A stretch of 64,000 nt of DNA from Dokdonella sp. (GTDB lineage: Bacteria; Pseudomonadota; Gammaproteobacteria; Xanthomonadales; Rhodanobacteraceae): the NCBI RefSeq assembly GCF_019634815.1, contig NZ_JAHCAP010000015.1, positions 1-64,000 on the forward strand, read 5' to 3'. The notes under the pieces were generated by a model that had not been told where the DNA came from, made no database searches, and was given only the letters and a program-made list of their open reading frames with translations. The position numbers and the translations under genes are program-made. Shown one piece after another: positions 28,200-38,042 of the stretch. The stretch's first letter is position 1. Each line of letters starts with the position of its first letter.

Positions 28200-28318
28200 T
28201 CGAATCCTGCCGCTCGCGCATCGACATCGAGCGCGAACGGCAGGCCGCAGCGGTAGGGTACGAGCGGCGCGCCGTCGGCGGCGCTGCCGGGGTCTTCAAC
28301 AGGTACGAAAATGCGCAT
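28121..28318 (-). CDS. Candidate small protein, antisense to the DUF192 3' end
   Basis: 65-codon frame starting MRIFVPVEDPG. The case for it is a strong AAGGAG (28325-28330) 6 bases before the ATG and a plausible folded N-terminal part (APLVPYRCGLPFALDVD). Against it, the last 26 codons lie antisense to the DUF192 gene. It has no signal peptide or membrane helix. I am unsure that it is a real gene; comparison with related genomes would settle it. Confidence 0.45.
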   Translation of the reverse strand: MRIFVPVEDPGSAADGAPLVPYRCGLPFALDVDARAAGFDQRWIVSTSPGDTPSARALPPLSSST

Positions 28319-28432
28319 GGCGTGCTCCTTGGTGGACACGCCACCATCCCAACACGCGCGCATGACGACGTCCGGCGCCGATGCGGGCGAACTGCGGCAC
28401 GCAAGTGGCAGCGTGCGGGCAATTTCCTCAAT

Positions 28433-28636
28433 TCAGACCTGCACCATCTCGAAATCGGACTTGGTCACGCCGCAGTCGGGGCAGGTCCAGGTCTCGGGCA
28501 CGTCGTCCCAGCGCGTGCCCGGCGCGATGCCGTCATCGGGCCAGCCCTGGGCTTCGTCGTAGATGAAGCCGCAGACCACGCACATGAAGGTGCGCAGGGG
28601 CGTGTCGACGGGCGCAGCAAGGGGGGACTGGGACAT
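28433..28636 (-). CDS. Rubredoxin
   Basis: 67 residues. Two CxxC pairs (Cys 19 and 22 in CVVC; Cys 52 and 55 in CPDC) with the spacing and flanks of rubredoxin ([19 protein letters not shown] and [13 protein letters not shown]) bind one iron. It is a small electron carrier, used for instance with alkane hydroxylases or rubrerythrin/oxygen reductases. No partner reductase or oxygenase is present nearby. The ATG at 28636 gives the usual length; the extra 14 residues before the core are mildly unusual. Confidence 0.92.
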   Translation of the reverse strand: MSQSPLAAPVDTPLRTFMCVVCGFIYDEAQGWPDDGIAPGTRWDDVPETWTCPDCGVTKSDFEMVQV

Positions 28637-28887
28637 TTCCGGGGCTTCGGGCAAACGCGCAGCGGGCATTATCGAGGCTTGCCCGCCGGCGGGAAAGCGC
28701 GGCGGACCGGCGAGCCCATGCGGCGACGCCCATACCGCGGACAGTGCCGCGCAGATCAGGCGTCCATCGGCATTCCGGCTCGACACCTGCGAGGCGCCCG
28801 CGTAGCCGTCGCCGGGCCTGATGGACTTCGCCCCTACGCGATGTCTGGGACGATCCGCCCGCCCGTCTGACCAGGCGGTGCGGTGTT

Positions 28888-30414
28888 TCAGTTCGCGGGA
28901 TCGAAGCCGTCGGCAAACAGGCGGTCGCACTCGAACATATCCGTCGATGCCAGGTTCTGCGGTCGGCGTCCACCCACCAGCAGGGGGCGTCCCTGCAACC
29001 ATCCGCCGCCGCTCAATCCCCGCGTGGCCGGCAGTGCGGGAAAGGCGCGCCAGGTATTGGTTGTCGCGTTCCAGGCGATGGCCGACCCGGTCACGTCGCG
29101 CGGCAGGGCCCCGCCACCGACATAGCCACCCACCAGCAACACGCCCTGCGGGGTGTCGATCGTGGCCGGGGCGACGCGCCCGATGGGCAGATCGGGAATG
29201 GGTGCATCATCCCAGAGGTTCTGGACTGGATCGTAACGGTAGGTCTTGGCGCTGCCGATGGTGGTGTCGTCAAATCCGCCCACGCCATACACATGGCCAT
29301 TGCGCGCGAAGCCGGCGAGGTGGGCAATGGGGCTCGGGTAAGGTGCGCGCGTCGACCAGGTGTTGCTGCCGATGTCATAGGCTTCGGTGACGTCGGTCAC
29401 CGTACTGCTGAGTGTCATGCCACCAAACTTGTAGATGTGGCCATCCAGGATGGCGAGGCCAAAGCCACGCGCCGGGATGCTGAACGGCGCCATCGTTTCG
29501 TAGACATTGGTCTGCGGCGTGTAGCGGTACATCGTTGCCGAGATGACGCCGGCGCCGCTGGATTCCTGACCGCCGAGGATGAAGATGTGGCTTCCGTCGT
29601 TGACTGCGCCTGCCCAGTACCGCGCTACCGGCATATCCCCGATCTGGATCCATTGCTGGCCATCGAACTTGTAGGAGGCAGCGGTCACGCCCGATGTCGT
29701 CCATCCACCGAAGCTGTACAGCACGCCATTCATCACCGTGGTGGCCTGGCTCTCGATCGCGATCGGGTAGGGATGCTCATGCCTGCGCCAGGGCGAACTG
29801 CCCGGCACCGGTTTGCCGCAGACGATCGAATCGACCCACCAGCCGGGCCGGCTCAATGAATTGTCCGCAGCAATGCGCCAGCGCAGCTTCACCTCCTGAC
29901 CGATGGCGCTCGCCGGCAGCTGCACCGTCGTCGTCACATACCCGCCACTGTTGCCGGTCCAGGCCTGGCGTCCCGCGATCGGGCTGCCGTAGCTCGTCGA
30001 GACCGTCGAGTTGTAGCCGCCTTCGAGGAAGCTGCCACCCGCGGTGAGGATGTCGGAGAATGGGCCGCCGCCGATCGAGATTTCCAGCACGCCGCCATCA
30101 TTGCCCGCCTCGGTGTCGAAGGCATGGCGGAAACTGATGATGGCATTGCTGCCGTTGACGCTGCCGGAGGGGGATTGCAGGTAACTGTCGCCGACCGCCG
30201 CGGGCATCGGTGCAAACGCCGCGTTCGCCGGCGTATCGGCCTGGCTTGCCACGGTAGACCAGGCGACGCCTGCACCATCGACCGTGGTCTGCCAGCCGCC
30301 CGGCAAGGCCGGCACGTTGATGTCTTCGAAGAATTCGGGACAAAGCTGCGCAAAGGCAGCCGATGACGCGAACGCAAGACTCGCGGCAAACCACCTCAGG
30401 TACGCAGGCCTCAT
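28888..30414 (-). CDS. Secreted kelch-type beta-propeller protein with FADGFD tail
   Basis: 508 residues. A signal peptide ends at about AAFAQ. The N-terminal third is a beta-sandwich-like domain ([20 protein letters not shown]), followed by five or six kelch-type units marked by repeated GG and Y/W spacing ([49 protein letters not shown]). The C-terminus is [12 protein letters not shown], one of the shared DGF-type tails. The ATG at 30414 has a run of G 7-11 bases upstream. Probably an extracellular or surface binding protein; ligand unknown. Confidence 0.82.
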   Translation of the reverse strand: MRPAYLRWFAASLAFASSAAFAQLCPEFFEDINVPALPGGWQTTVDGAGVAWSTVASQADTPANAAFAPMPAAVGDSYLQSPSGSVNGSNAIISFRHAFDTEAGNDGGVLEISIGGGPFSDILTAGGSFLEGGYNSTVSTSYGSPIAGRQAWTGNSGGYVTTTVQLPASAIGQEVKLRWRIAADNSLSRPGWWVDSIVCGKPVPGSSPWRRHEHPYPIAIESQATTVMNGVLYSFGGWTTSGVTAASYKFDGQQWIQIGDMPVARYWAGAVNDGSHIFILGGQESSGAGVISATMYRYTPQTNVYETMAPFSIPARGFGLAILDGHIYKFGGMTLSSTVTDVTEAYDIGSNTWSTRAPYPSPIAHLAGFARNGHVYGVGGFDDTTIGSAKTYRYDPVQNLWDDAPIPDLPIGRVAPATIDTPQGVLLVGGYVGGGALPRDVTGSAIAWNATTNTWRAFPALPATRGLSGGGWLQGRPLLVGGRRPQNLASTDMFECDRLFADGFDPAN

Positions 30415-30513
30415 GGGCACCCCCTATTGAGTTGCGTGCACGATAGCGTGGCGGCGCGGGCGGCGACAACCAACCGCTGGCTTGCCGCGCCGATGGATGC
30501 CCGATCGCGGGCC

Positions 30514-31941
30514 TCAAGGGATCTGGAAGCCGTCGTCGAAGATCGCGTCGAACTGCAGCTTCATCACGCCAAAGCGCGCGCGCGTGGCCGAGGATTTCTT
30601 CGACAAGCCGCCAATCAGGATGCCGCCCGAGCCGAGCGCGATGCGGTAACCATCGTTGCGGTAATCGTTGCGATTGTTCGGGTCTGCGGTCGCGAATCCG
30701 CCATAGCTCTTGCCGCCAATGCCGAAGCTCGCATCCATCCAGCCGTCGGCAAGGAAGCGCGCGCAGACGACGTAGCTTTCCGGGCTGCCGGCGACATAAC
30801 CGTTCACGGCGGCGAATCCGGTGATCAGGAAGTCGCCGCTGGCCCGAACCAGGATGTCCTCGATCGCGCCCACGTCACCGGTGGTGCGATGGAATACGGT
30901 CGTGCCGGTGCCAGGCGCAGTTCCGCCATTGGCGGCGAAGCGGCTGACGAGGAAACTGCCGGTCGTGCCGTCCAGGGCCGCGCCACCGGCAATGATGACG
31001 CCGCTACGGTCGAGGGCGAGGGCGTGAAACGAACTGTTGAAAGCCAGCTGCAGGCGTCCGTCGCTGCCGAACGCGGGATCGCGTACACCGTTGGGCAGCA
31101 GCCGGGCGAGGGCGGCGTATTGCCCGGTCAGGGAATTGGATGCCAGCGCATCACCGGCCAGCACGATCTTGCCGTCGGGTTGCAGCGCGATCGCGCGCGC
31201 CGTATCACTATTGAGGCCGGACGGGCCGCCCAGATCGAATGCAACCTGGGCCACGCCGCCCGCACCGAAGCTGCCATCGCCAGTCCTGTCCAGGTTCATG
31301 CGCAGCACCATCATGTCCAGGTTGCCCAGCAAGCCGAGCGTGCTGCCCGCGATCAGCAATTTGCCATCGGGCTGCTGCAACAGACGGTTCGCATGGGTGC
31401 TGCCATTGAGCAGGATCGTGTTCCAGCCCTGTGGACTGCCCAATCCGGGCACGAGTGCCGTTCCGCCGGTGTTGAGGATGGCCAGCAACAACTGGTTGGA
31501 ATCATCGCCGACGAGCGCGATGTTGCCGTCCGCGAGCACGATCATGTCATTGAGCCAGAAGCCGGCCGGGGTCTGGAACAGATCGAGGCGGACATAGCCG
31601 CCCACGCCGCCGGGCCCGCCCGGTCCGAAGCTCGTGTCGAAACTGCCATCGGCGTTCAGCCGGGCAACGCAGAACTGGCGGGCGCCGGTGCCGGTCAGGC
31701 AGGTACCGGCCATGAGGATTCGGCCATTGCCCAGCACGCGCAGGATCCGGCCGGAATCGCCGCTGCCATTGCTCACATCAAAGGCGCGGTAGCCGCCATT
31801 GCCAAAGCCCGGGTCGTAGTAACCATCGGCGGCATCGACCTGATTCGAGGCGGTCGTCAGCACCGCGAACATGACAAGGACGAAGAGTGTGCGCAAGAAA
31901 TCTCCAATCGACGCGGTGGCCGTCATGACGGTCTGACTCAT
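30514..31941 (-). CDS. Secreted delta-60 repeat protein with FDDGFQ tail
   Basis: 475 residues. A signal peptide (LRTLFVLVMFAVL to about QVDAAD) precedes repeats of the delta-60 type: ARLNADGSFDTSFG, VLRMNLDRTGDGSFG, ARLLPNGVRDPAFG, ARFLADGWMDASFG, each followed by LQPDGKI/VLADGNI-type strands. These form a beta-propeller-like array in many secreted bacterial proteins. The C-terminus is AIFDDGFQIP, a member of the DGF-type tail set. It lies 100 bases upstream of the kelch gene on the same strand, and the two may be co-expressed. Ligand unknown. Confidence 0.85.
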   Translation of the reverse strand: MSQTVMTATASIGDFLRTLFVLVMFAVLTTASNQVDAADGYYDPGFGNGGYRAFDVSNGSGDSGRILRVLGNGRILMAGTCLTGTGARQFCVARLNADGSFDTSFGPGGPGGVGGYVRLDLFQTPAGFWLNDMIVLADGNIALVGDDSNQLLLAILNTGGTALVPGLGSPQGWNTILLNGSTHANRLLQQPDGKLLIAGSTLGLLGNLDMMVLRMNLDRTGDGSFGAGGVAQVAFDLGGPSGLNSDTARAIALQPDGKIVLAGDALASNSLTGQYAALARLLPNGVRDPAFGSDGRLQLAFNSSFHALALDRSGVIIAGGAALDGTTGSFLVSRFAANGGTAPGTGTTVFHRTTGDVGAIEDILVRASGDFLITGFAAVNGYVAGSPESYVVCARFLADGWMDASFGIGGKSYGGFATADPNNRNDYRNDGYRIALGSGGILIGGLSKKSSATRARFGVMKLQFDAIFDDGFQIP

Positions 31942-32201
31942 CGGTGTACCCCTTGTTGGGAATCGTGCTGGCTGCGTGATGGGCGCGGACAGGGATCGCC
32001 CCTACTCGACGCATTTCATGTCAGCCAATTCGGAACGGTCAAGCGTTTTCATGATTTCGCCACCCGGTCGGCGCGGGCGCCTGTCGGGTGAGCGTGAACT
32101 GTGGCAGCATGCCCCGCGCATCACGCATCACGCATGGCGCGGAATCGGGGACCGACGATGTCCGACGGTTTGCAATCCTTCCTGTTGCGATCGCAAGGCA
32201 C

Positions 32202-33146
32202 ATGAACCCGCCTCGCGATGGCGCACCGCCGGCGGCATCCCTTGCGGCCAAACGCAACTCGCTGGCCGAGTGGAAGCAGTTGATGCTGCGCTATCCACTG
32301 ACGTCCCCTGCGGCCCTGGTATCCCCGCTGCTGGCCGCGCTCGTGGCCAACGCGATGACCGCGCAATTGCTCATCAGCGGGCACATGACACCGTTCGAGC
32401 TGGTGGTGCTGGTGGCCCTCGAAGCGCTGCTGCTGACGGGCATGGCCTGGCTGCAGACCGTGGGCCTGCCGCGTGAGGCGATTGAGACGAATCCGATGCC
32501 GATGCGCCAGCGGCTGGGCGTGCTCGGTTTCGGCCTGTTCTGGCTGGCCGGCGTCTACTCGATCGTGTTCATCGCGATGGTGCCCTCGGGCGAGGAAATC
32601 CTGCGCGCCGCGCGCGATCCGGTGGGGTTTCTTTCCGGTTCCAACCTGAAATGGCCGCTGCTGGTCACCGCGGTCGGCGCCATGTTCGATTCGATGCGGG
32701 ATGCAGCCCACCTGCGCCGTCATGGCGGCACCCTCGTGAGCACGCCGGGTTTGCACGGCGTCGCGCGCTGGCTGACCCTGATCCTCGGCGGCATTCCGTT
32801 CTTCGTGCCTTTCGCGGCACTCGTGTTCGGGCTGATCCATCTGGGCAAGAGCGCCTACGCGTTCTTGATCCGCCGGTATGGCGCACCGGGCGAGCGCACG
32901 CAGATCCTCCTGATGTTCATGATTCCGCTGGCGGCTTGGCTGGTCTTCAATGGCGTCGCTTGGGTCGGCGCCTGGCTGGAGCCCTGGATCAAGGGCGTTG
33001 GCTGGTGGGCCTTGTGCTACGTCTGCGCGAAATTCGTCGCCGAGCTGTTCTTCATCTGCATTCCGCTGATCGCCGCCAAGGCGCATGCCGAAGAAGCTCG
33101 GGCGCTGGCCCAGTCATCCTCCGCGCAGGTCGGCGAGCGCGACTGA
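32202..33146 (+). CDS. Multi-pass inner-membrane protein of unknown function
   Basis: 314 residues from the ATG at 32202. Hydropathy suggests about seven membrane helices in two groups: LVSPLLAALVANAMTAQLL, FELVVLVALEALLLTGMAWL, LGVLGFGLFWLAGVYSIVF, then WLTLILGGIPFFVPFAALVFGL, ILLMFMIPLAAWLVFNGVAW, GWWALCYVCAKFVAELFFICI. No channel, transporter or enzyme motif is recognisable. It is divergent from the delta-60 gene and convergent with the FG-GAP-like gene. Confidence 0.65.
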   Translation: MNPPRDGAPPAASLAAKRNSLAEWKQLMLRYPLTSPAALVSPLLAALVANAMTAQLLISGHMTPFELVVLVALEALLLTGMAWLQTVGLPREAIETNPMPMRQRLGVLGFGLFWLAGVYSIVFIAMVPSGEEILRAARDPVGFLSGSNLKWPLLVTAVGAMFDSMRDAAHLRRHGGTLVSTPGLHGVARWLTLILGGIPFFVPFAALVFGLIHLGKSAYAFLIRRYGAPGERTQILLMFMIPLAAWLVFNGVAWVGAWLEPWIKGVGWWALCYVCAKFVAELFFICIPLIAAKAHAEEARALAQSSSAQVGERD

Positions 33147-33173
33147 GCAGGCGACCGGCGCTGCGCAGCCAGC

Positions 33174-34763
33174 TCATTCGAAGCCATCGTCGAAGATGCG
33201 ATCGCCGCCATTCGCAGCAGCCGCGACGCCGGCACGCAGGTAGCTGCCGCGCCCGGTCGGCCACAACGTGCGCGCGCTGTGCGTGCCGGGCAGATCGAAT
33301 GCAACGACACCGGCATGAGCTGTATTGACGAGGATTTCCAGATCGGCATCGTCATCGATGTTGGCGAGCGTCGGTGCGGCGAGGCCACCGCTCCAGCCGC
33401 CACCGCGTGCCACCGGAAGATCCACCGCGAAAAGCTGCGTGCCGATGGCGGACAGCACGAACAGCTTGCCGGGTTCGGCGCGGCTTTTTTCGCCCCAGCT
33501 CGTGAACAGCACTTCGGCCTGGCCGTCGTTGTCGAGGTCGGCGACCACGGGCTCGGAAGCGAAATGAATCCCGGCGCCGGGTATCACGAACGGCCATTGT
33601 CCGTGCTCGCTCTTGTCCAGCCACCACGCGTGCAGCTTGCCGTCGTAGCTGGGCAGCAGGAACTCGCTCGTGCCATCGCCATCGAGATCGGCCACGACCG
33701 CGTTGGCGGCGATGTTCTCGATCACGTTGTAGTCCTGCGACAGCGGCGCGCCACTGGCAGCTTGCAGTGGAATCACGCTCCAGTCATGGCCGTTCCCGCT
33801 CCAGCGCGTGCGGTCGCCGCGCAACAGCCACAGGTCGTAGTAGAGATCGGTGTAGGGATCGGTATCGCAGTTGTAGACATTGCCCGGTTGCACGAGGACG
33901 TTCGCGCCGAACAGTCGTGCGATGGCTGGCGCCGAGGAAGCGAAGTTCGGACGCCGCTCGCTGGCGCACATCGTCCAGCCGCGCAGGTCGGCCGCTTCAT
34001 CGACATTGACGCCGACTTCGGCCCAGGTCTTGTTGCCACCGCCGCTGCTGGTGCCGAACATCGAATGCGCGCGAATCTGGTTGCCGTCGCGGTCGAGTGC
34101 AGTCACGTAGTGGGTGTCGTTGGGTGCGTAGATTTCCGGCCCGTCCACGCCATCGAGATCGGCGATGGCGAGGTTTTCGTTGTACATGCCCGCGCCGTAA
34201 CCGGGTTCACCGTTGCGGCGTGCGGGCCAGCCTGCGCGCACGCTGCCGTTGGCAGCCAGCACGTTGACCTGACGCGTGGAGATCGATGCGGCAGAACCGA
34301 CGATGACCTGCAGTTGGCCGTTGCCATCGAGATCGGCGAGCGCGAGCGAACGCACCTCGCCGCTGGTGAACGCCGTCACCGGCCAGCCGCTGCGCACGCT
34401 GCCATCGAGATTGTAGGCGGTCACCTGTCCGCCGCTGCGACCGACCACGAGCGCGAGCTGACCATTGCCGGCCAGGTCGCCCAGCGCAACGCCGGGCCAT
34501 GCGCGCCCATCACTGGCCGCGCGCCATTTCAGGCTGCCGGTCGCGCCATCGAGCAGGACGAGGTCATAGCTCGCCGCTGCGACCGCCATCTGGCCATCGA
34601 CTGCGACGGCCAACGGCGAGCTGTACCACCCGGTCTGGCACCACGAAGTGAAGCAGCCGCCATAAGCCCATTTGAGCTGCGGCGCCGCCAGTTGCGCGCA
34701 AACCAGGCTCGGCGCGGACAACAGCGCGCACAGCAGCATGGGCGAACCAAGACGAGCAGGCAT
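33174..34763 (-). CDS. Secreted FG-GAP/VCBS-like beta-propeller protein with FDDGFE tail
   Basis: 529 residues from the ATG at 34763 (GGAG about 8 bases upstream). The signal peptide ends around LVCAQ. Repeats of the FG-GAP/VCBS type recur: ALGDLAGNGQLALVVG, ALADLDGNGQLQVIVG, AIADLDGVDGPEIYA, VVADLDGDGTSEFLLP, VVADLDNDGQAEVLF, TLANIDDDADLEILV. The DxDGNG-like loops are calcium-binding in this family. The C-terminus is DRIFDDGFE, the cleanest example of the shared tail. Likely an extracellular beta-propeller; ligand unknown. Confidence 0.85.
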   Translation of the reverse strand: MPARLGSPMLLCALLSAPSLVCAQLAAPQLKWAYGGCFTSWCQTGWYSSPLAVAVDGQMAVAAASYDLVLLDGATGSLKWRAASDGRAWPGVALGDLAGNGQLALVVGRSGGQVTAYNLDGSVRSGWPVTAFTSGEVRSLALADLDGNGQLQVIVGSAASISTRQVNVLAANGSVRAGWPARRNGEPGYGAGMYNENLAIADLDGVDGPEIYAPNDTHYVTALDRDGNQIRAHSMFGTSSGGGNKTWAEVGVNVDEAADLRGWTMCASERRPNFASSAPAIARLFGANVLVQPGNVYNCDTDPYTDLYYDLWLLRGDRTRWSGNGHDWSVIPLQAASGAPLSQDYNVIENIAANAVVADLDGDGTSEFLLPSYDGKLHAWWLDKSEHGQWPFVIPGAGIHFASEPVVADLDNDGQAEVLFTSWGEKSRAEPGKLFVLSAIGTQLFAVDLPVARGGGWSGGLAAPTLANIDDDADLEILVNTAHAGVVAFDLPGTHSARTLWPTGRGSYLRAGVAAAANGGDRIFDDGFE

Positions 34764-34967
34764 CGGCGTCTCCGGTAGTTGCGGGTGCAATTGTCGCCGT
34801 TCATGACGGCGCAGGGTGCTGCGTCGACGCTAAACTGTGAATTGGGCCCGGCATTGCATCACGTGTCGACTCCGCGCCATGCCCAGCGCGCGCGGGACGT
34901 GTCTGCCCATGTGGCACGTGCGGCCGCAGCGCCGGCTCCGACTCCTCCTTCTGCCATCGATCCAGTC

Positions 34968-36254
34968 ATGACCACCAACCACGAATTGTTCCAGCGTTGC
35001 CTCGCGCACATCCCCGGTGGCGTCAACTCGCCGGTGCGCGCCTTCAAATCGGTCGGCGGCGAGCCCTTCTTCACCCAGCGCGCCGACGGACCTTATCTTT
35101 GGGACGTCGAGGGCAAGCGCTACATCGACTACGTCGGCTCGTGGGGGCCGATGATCGTCGGTCACAACCATCCGCAGGTGCGTGCCGCGGTCGAGCGCGC
35201 GATCGGCAACGGCCTGTCCTTCGGCACGCCCAGTCCGGACGAGGCCCGCATGGCCGAAACCATCGCGCGCCTGGTGCCCTCGATGGAAGTCGTGCGCATG
35301 GTCAACTCGGGTACCGAGGCGACGATGTCGGCGATCCGCCTTGCGCGTGGTGCGACCGGCCGCGACAAGATCGTCAAGTTCGAAGGCTGCTACCACGGCC
35401 ATGCCGACAGTTTTCTCGTCAAGGCCGGCTCGGGCGCGCTCACCTTCGGCGTACCGACCTCGCCGGGCGTGCCCAAGGCGCTGGCCGATCTCACGCTGAC
35501 CTTGCCCTACAACGATCTCGCCGCCGCGCAGGCACTGTTCGCGCAGCAGGGCGACGACATCGCGTGTCTCATCATCGAGCCGGTTGCGGGCAACATGAAC
35601 TGCATCGCGCCGCTGCCCGGCTTTCTCGAAGGTCTGCGCGCACTGTGCACGAAGCACGGTGCACTGCTGATCTTCGATGAAGTCATGACCGGATTTCGCG
35701 TCGCGCTCGGCGGCGCGCAGGCGCATTACGGCATCACACCCGACCTCACTACCTTCGGCAAGATCATCGGCGGTGGCATGCCGGTGGGTGCCTATGGCGG
35801 ACGTCGTGACCTGATGCAGCAGATCGCGCCGACCGGACCGGTCTATCAGGCCGGCACGCTCAGCGGCAATCCGGTGGCGATGGCCGCGGGGCTGGCGATG
35901 CTCGAACTGGTGCAAACCCCGGGTTTCCACGATGAACTTGCGCGGCGCACGCGCCTGCTCTGCGATGGACTGCAGGCGCTCGCCGATGAAGTCGGCTTGG
36001 CCTTCAGCACCAATCGCGTCGGCGGCATGTTCGGAATCTTCTTCGCGCGCGGTCCGGTCACCAGCTATGCGCAGGCGACCGCCGCCGACGTTGCGCGCTT
36101 CAATCGCTTCTTCCACGCGATGCTCGATGCCGGCGTGTATCTCGCGCCCAGTGCCTTCGAGGCGGGTTTCGTTTCCATCGCGCATGACGAGGCGGTGATC
36201 GCCGCGACGCTCGAGGCCGCGCGCAGCGCATTTCGGATCGCGCTTTCGCCCTGA
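34968..36254 (+). CDS. hemL: Glutamate-1-semialdehyde 2,1-aminomutase
   Basis: 428-residue class III aminotransferase. HemL converts glutamate 1-semialdehyde to 5-aminolevulinate in tetrapyrrole synthesis (C5 pathway). The PLP lysine is K265 in [14 protein letters not shown], the same number as in E. coli. Other diagnostic blocks are [24 protein letters not shown] and FDEVMTGFR. The ATG at 34968 is chosen because it gives the family length; a frame of 63 more codons lies upstream but has no family similarity. Cytoplasmic. Confidence 0.97.
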   Translation: MTTNHELFQRCLAHIPGGVNSPVRAFKSVGGEPFFTQRADGPYLWDVEGKRYIDYVGSWGPMIVGHNHPQVRAAVERAIGNGLSFGTPSPDEARMAETIARLVPSMEVVRMVNSGTEATMSAIRLARGATGRDKIVKFEGCYHGHADSFLVKAGSGALTFGVPTSPGVPKALADLTLTLPYNDLAAAQALFAQQGDDIACLIIEPVAGNMNCIAPLPGFLEGLRALCTKHGALLIFDEVMTGFRVALGGAQAHYGITPDLTTFGKIIGGGMPVGAYGGRRDLMQQIAPTGPVYQAGTLSGNPVAMAAGLAMLELVQTPGFHDELARRTRLLCDGLQALADEVGLAFSTNRVGGMFGIFFARGPVTSYAQATAADVARFNRFFHAMLDAGVYLAPSAFEAGFVSIAHDEAVIAATLEAARSAFRIALSP

Positions 36255-36262
36255 GTCGTCAA

Positions 36263-36280
36263 CCGCGCCCTTCGGCGCGG
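36263..36280 (+). terminator. Hairpin after hemL
   Basis: A 7-bp GC stem (CCGCGCC with GGCGCGG) around a CTTC loop begins 9 bases after the hemL stop. The stable UUCG-like loop and position favour a terminator role, though no T run follows. Confidence 0.5.
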
Positions 36281-36326
36281 CACGTGCGCACGCTGGCGAG
36301 TGCACACGGATCTTTCGCCTGCATTC

Positions 36327-36349
36327 AGTCCTGCATTTTCGGCAGGACT
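36327..36349 (+). promoter_or_regulatory. Palindrome in the leader of the helical exported protein
   Basis: AGTCCTGC and GCAGGACT form an 8-bp stem 47 bases before the start at 36396. It could be a second terminator half for hemL or a leader hairpin for the downstream gene. Only the structure is seen. Confidence 0.4.
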
Positions 36350-36395
36350 AGCATGGGTGTACCGCATGAGCGGTAATCAATTCAGGGATGTCATC

Positions 36396-37067
36396 ATGAA
36401 GACCACCTTGCTCTCGCTGGCGGTCAGCCTTGCGCTGGCCCTGCCGGCTGCCGCGAGTTTCGCGGCTGAGATGCCTGCTGCGGCAACGCCTGCCGCGCAA
36501 TCAGCCACCACGACCACCAAGGCTGCCGCCACTGCGCCCGAACTACACAAGGCGATGCGCGCGCTCTGGCATGGCCACATCGTCCATACCCGCGCCTACG
36601 CGCAAGCGGTGAAGGCCGGCAACGCCGCTGCAGCCACGCGCGCGGCCGATGAAACCGTCGCCAATGCCAAGGAGATCGCGCATGCGGTCGCCGGCTTCTA
36701 CGGCGAGGATGCGGGCAAGGGCATGCTCGATCTGCTCGCCGGACACTGGCAAGGCGTGAAGGACCTCACGGACGCTCGGCATGCCGGCAATGATGTGGCG
36801 GCCGACAAGGCGATGAACGAGCTCGACGAAAACGCGGGCGCAGTCGCCAAGTTCCTCTCGGGCGCCAATCCGAACCTGCCCTATGACGCCGTCAACGGCC
36901 TCATGCTCGCGCATATCGGCTATCACGCCGGACAGATCCAGCAGATCATGAAGGGCGACAAGGCTGGCGAAGCCAAGACCTGGAAGGACATGCAGGCGCA
37001 CATGGACATGTTCGCCGATGCGCTGTCCGACGGCATCGCCAAGCAGTTCCCCGACAAGGCCAAGTAG
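36396..37067 (+). CDS. Exported helical protein of unknown function
   Basis: 223 residues. A signal peptide ends near ASFAAE, followed by an Ala/Thr-rich linker (about residues 27-50). The body (ELHKAMRALWHGHIVHTRAYAQAVKAG to the end) is Ala-rich and helical, with His residues spaced as in four-helix bundles: HKAMRALWHGHIVHTRAY, GHWQGVKDL, MLAHIGYHAGQIQQI. Metal or small-ligand binding in the periplasm is possible, but I do not recognise the family. It is followed by a strong bidirectional hairpin. Confidence 0.7.
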   Translation: MKTTLLSLAVSLALALPAAASFAAEMPAAATPAAQSATTTTKAAATAPELHKAMRALWHGHIVHTRAYAQAVKAGNAAAATRAADETVANAKEIAHAVAGFYGEDAGKGMLDLLAGHWQGVKDLTDARHAGNDVAADKAMNELDENAGAVAKFLSGANPNLPYDAVNGLMLAHIGYHAGQIQQIMKGDKAGEAKTWKDMQAHMDMFADALSDGIAKQFPDKAK

Positions 37068-37099
37068 GCAGCGTTGCCGGCGCTGTCAGCTTGATGCCA

Positions 37100-37127
37100 C
37101 GAAGGCCGGGCCTTGGCCCGGCCTTCG
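37100..37127. terminator. Bidirectional hairpin between convergent genes
   Basis: A perfect 13-bp stem (CGAAGGCCGGGCC with GGCCCGGCCTTCG) with a 2-base loop sits between the exported helical protein (+) and the SDR (-), 33 bases and 6 bases from their stops. Its symmetry suits termination in both directions. Confidence 0.7.
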
Positions 37128-37132
37128 CGCGT

Positions 37133-37966
37133 TCAGCGGCCAGGCTTGCTGTCGAGGAACAGATCGGGCAGCAGCTCTTGCGACGGATCCACGGCATAAG
37201 GCGTGAAGTCGCTGACGCCCGATCCTTGCAGGACTTCCTCATCGATGAAGAAATTCCCGGCCAGGCCGCGTGCGGGCTTCACCAGGATGGCGTGCGCGGC
37301 ATCAGCGAGGATTTGCGGCTTGCGGCAGCGATTCACATCGATGCCGGGAATCATCTTGAGCGCATCGGTGGCGATGATCGTGCGCGGCCACAAGGCATTG
37401 ACCGCGACACCGCGCTGCCCGAATTCGCCGGCAAGGCCAAGCGTGACGAAACTCATGCCCATCTTGGCCAGCGTGTAGCCGACATGCGGTGCCCACCAGT
37501 GTGGCGCGAGCGATGGCGGTGGTGCGAGGGTGAGGATATGCGGGTTCGCCGATTCGAGCAGATGCGGCAGGCAGGCTTGCGCGCAGAGGAAACTGCCGCG
37601 CGCATTGACCTGCTGCATGAGATCGAAGCGCTTCATCGGCGTGTCGAGCGCGCCGCGCAGCCAGATCGCGCTGGCGTTGTTGACGAGGATGTCGATGCCG
37701 CCGAAGCGCGCCACGGTCGCCGCGACCGCAGCCTGCACGTTGTCTTCGTCGCGGATGTCGCACTTGATTGCAAGCGCCCGGCCGCCGGCGGCTTCGACCG
37801 CCGCCGCCGCGGTGTGGATCGTGCCCGGAAGTTTCGGATTGGGCACGTCGGATTTCGCCGCGATGGCGATGTTGGCGCCGTCACGCGCGGCGCGCAGCGC
37901 GATCGCCAGGCCAATCCCGCGCGAAGCGCCGGTGATGAACAGTGTTTTTCCGGACAGTGTCGTCAT
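37133..37966 (-). CDS. Short-chain dehydrogenase/reductase, HSDL2-like
   Basis: 277 residues. The cofactor motif TGASRGIG lies near residue 12 and the catalytic YTLAK (YxxxK) in the second half, with NNASAIWL as the NAG-type structural motif. The overall pattern (VNARGSFLCAQACLPHLL, GVAVNALWPRTIIATDAL) fits the hydroxysteroid-dehydrogenase-like-2 subgroup of SDRs. Substrate unknown. The ATG at 37966 is chosen because the longer frame upstream is Arg/Pro-rich and unlike the family. It shares strand with argD but is 76 bases downstream. Confidence 0.88.
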   Translation of the reverse strand: MTTLSGKTLFITGASRGIGLAIALRAARDGANIAIAAKSDVPNPKLPGTIHTAAAAVEAAGGRALAIKCDIRDEDNVQAAVAATVARFGGIDILVNNASAIWLRGALDTPMKRFDLMQQVNARGSFLCAQACLPHLLESANPHILTLAPPPSLAPHWWAPHVGYTLAKMGMSFVTLGLAGEFGQRGVAVNALWPRTIIATDALKMIPGIDVNRCRKPQILADAAHAILVKPARGLAGNFFIDEEVLQGSGVSDFTPYAVDPSQELLPDLFLDSKPGR

Positions 37967-38042
37967 GTGCGACTCGCGTGCATTCCAATCGGTCTGCCAG
38001 TGTAGTCCCCATGCGTGGGTTTGCGACGCGTGGAGTCGGCAT

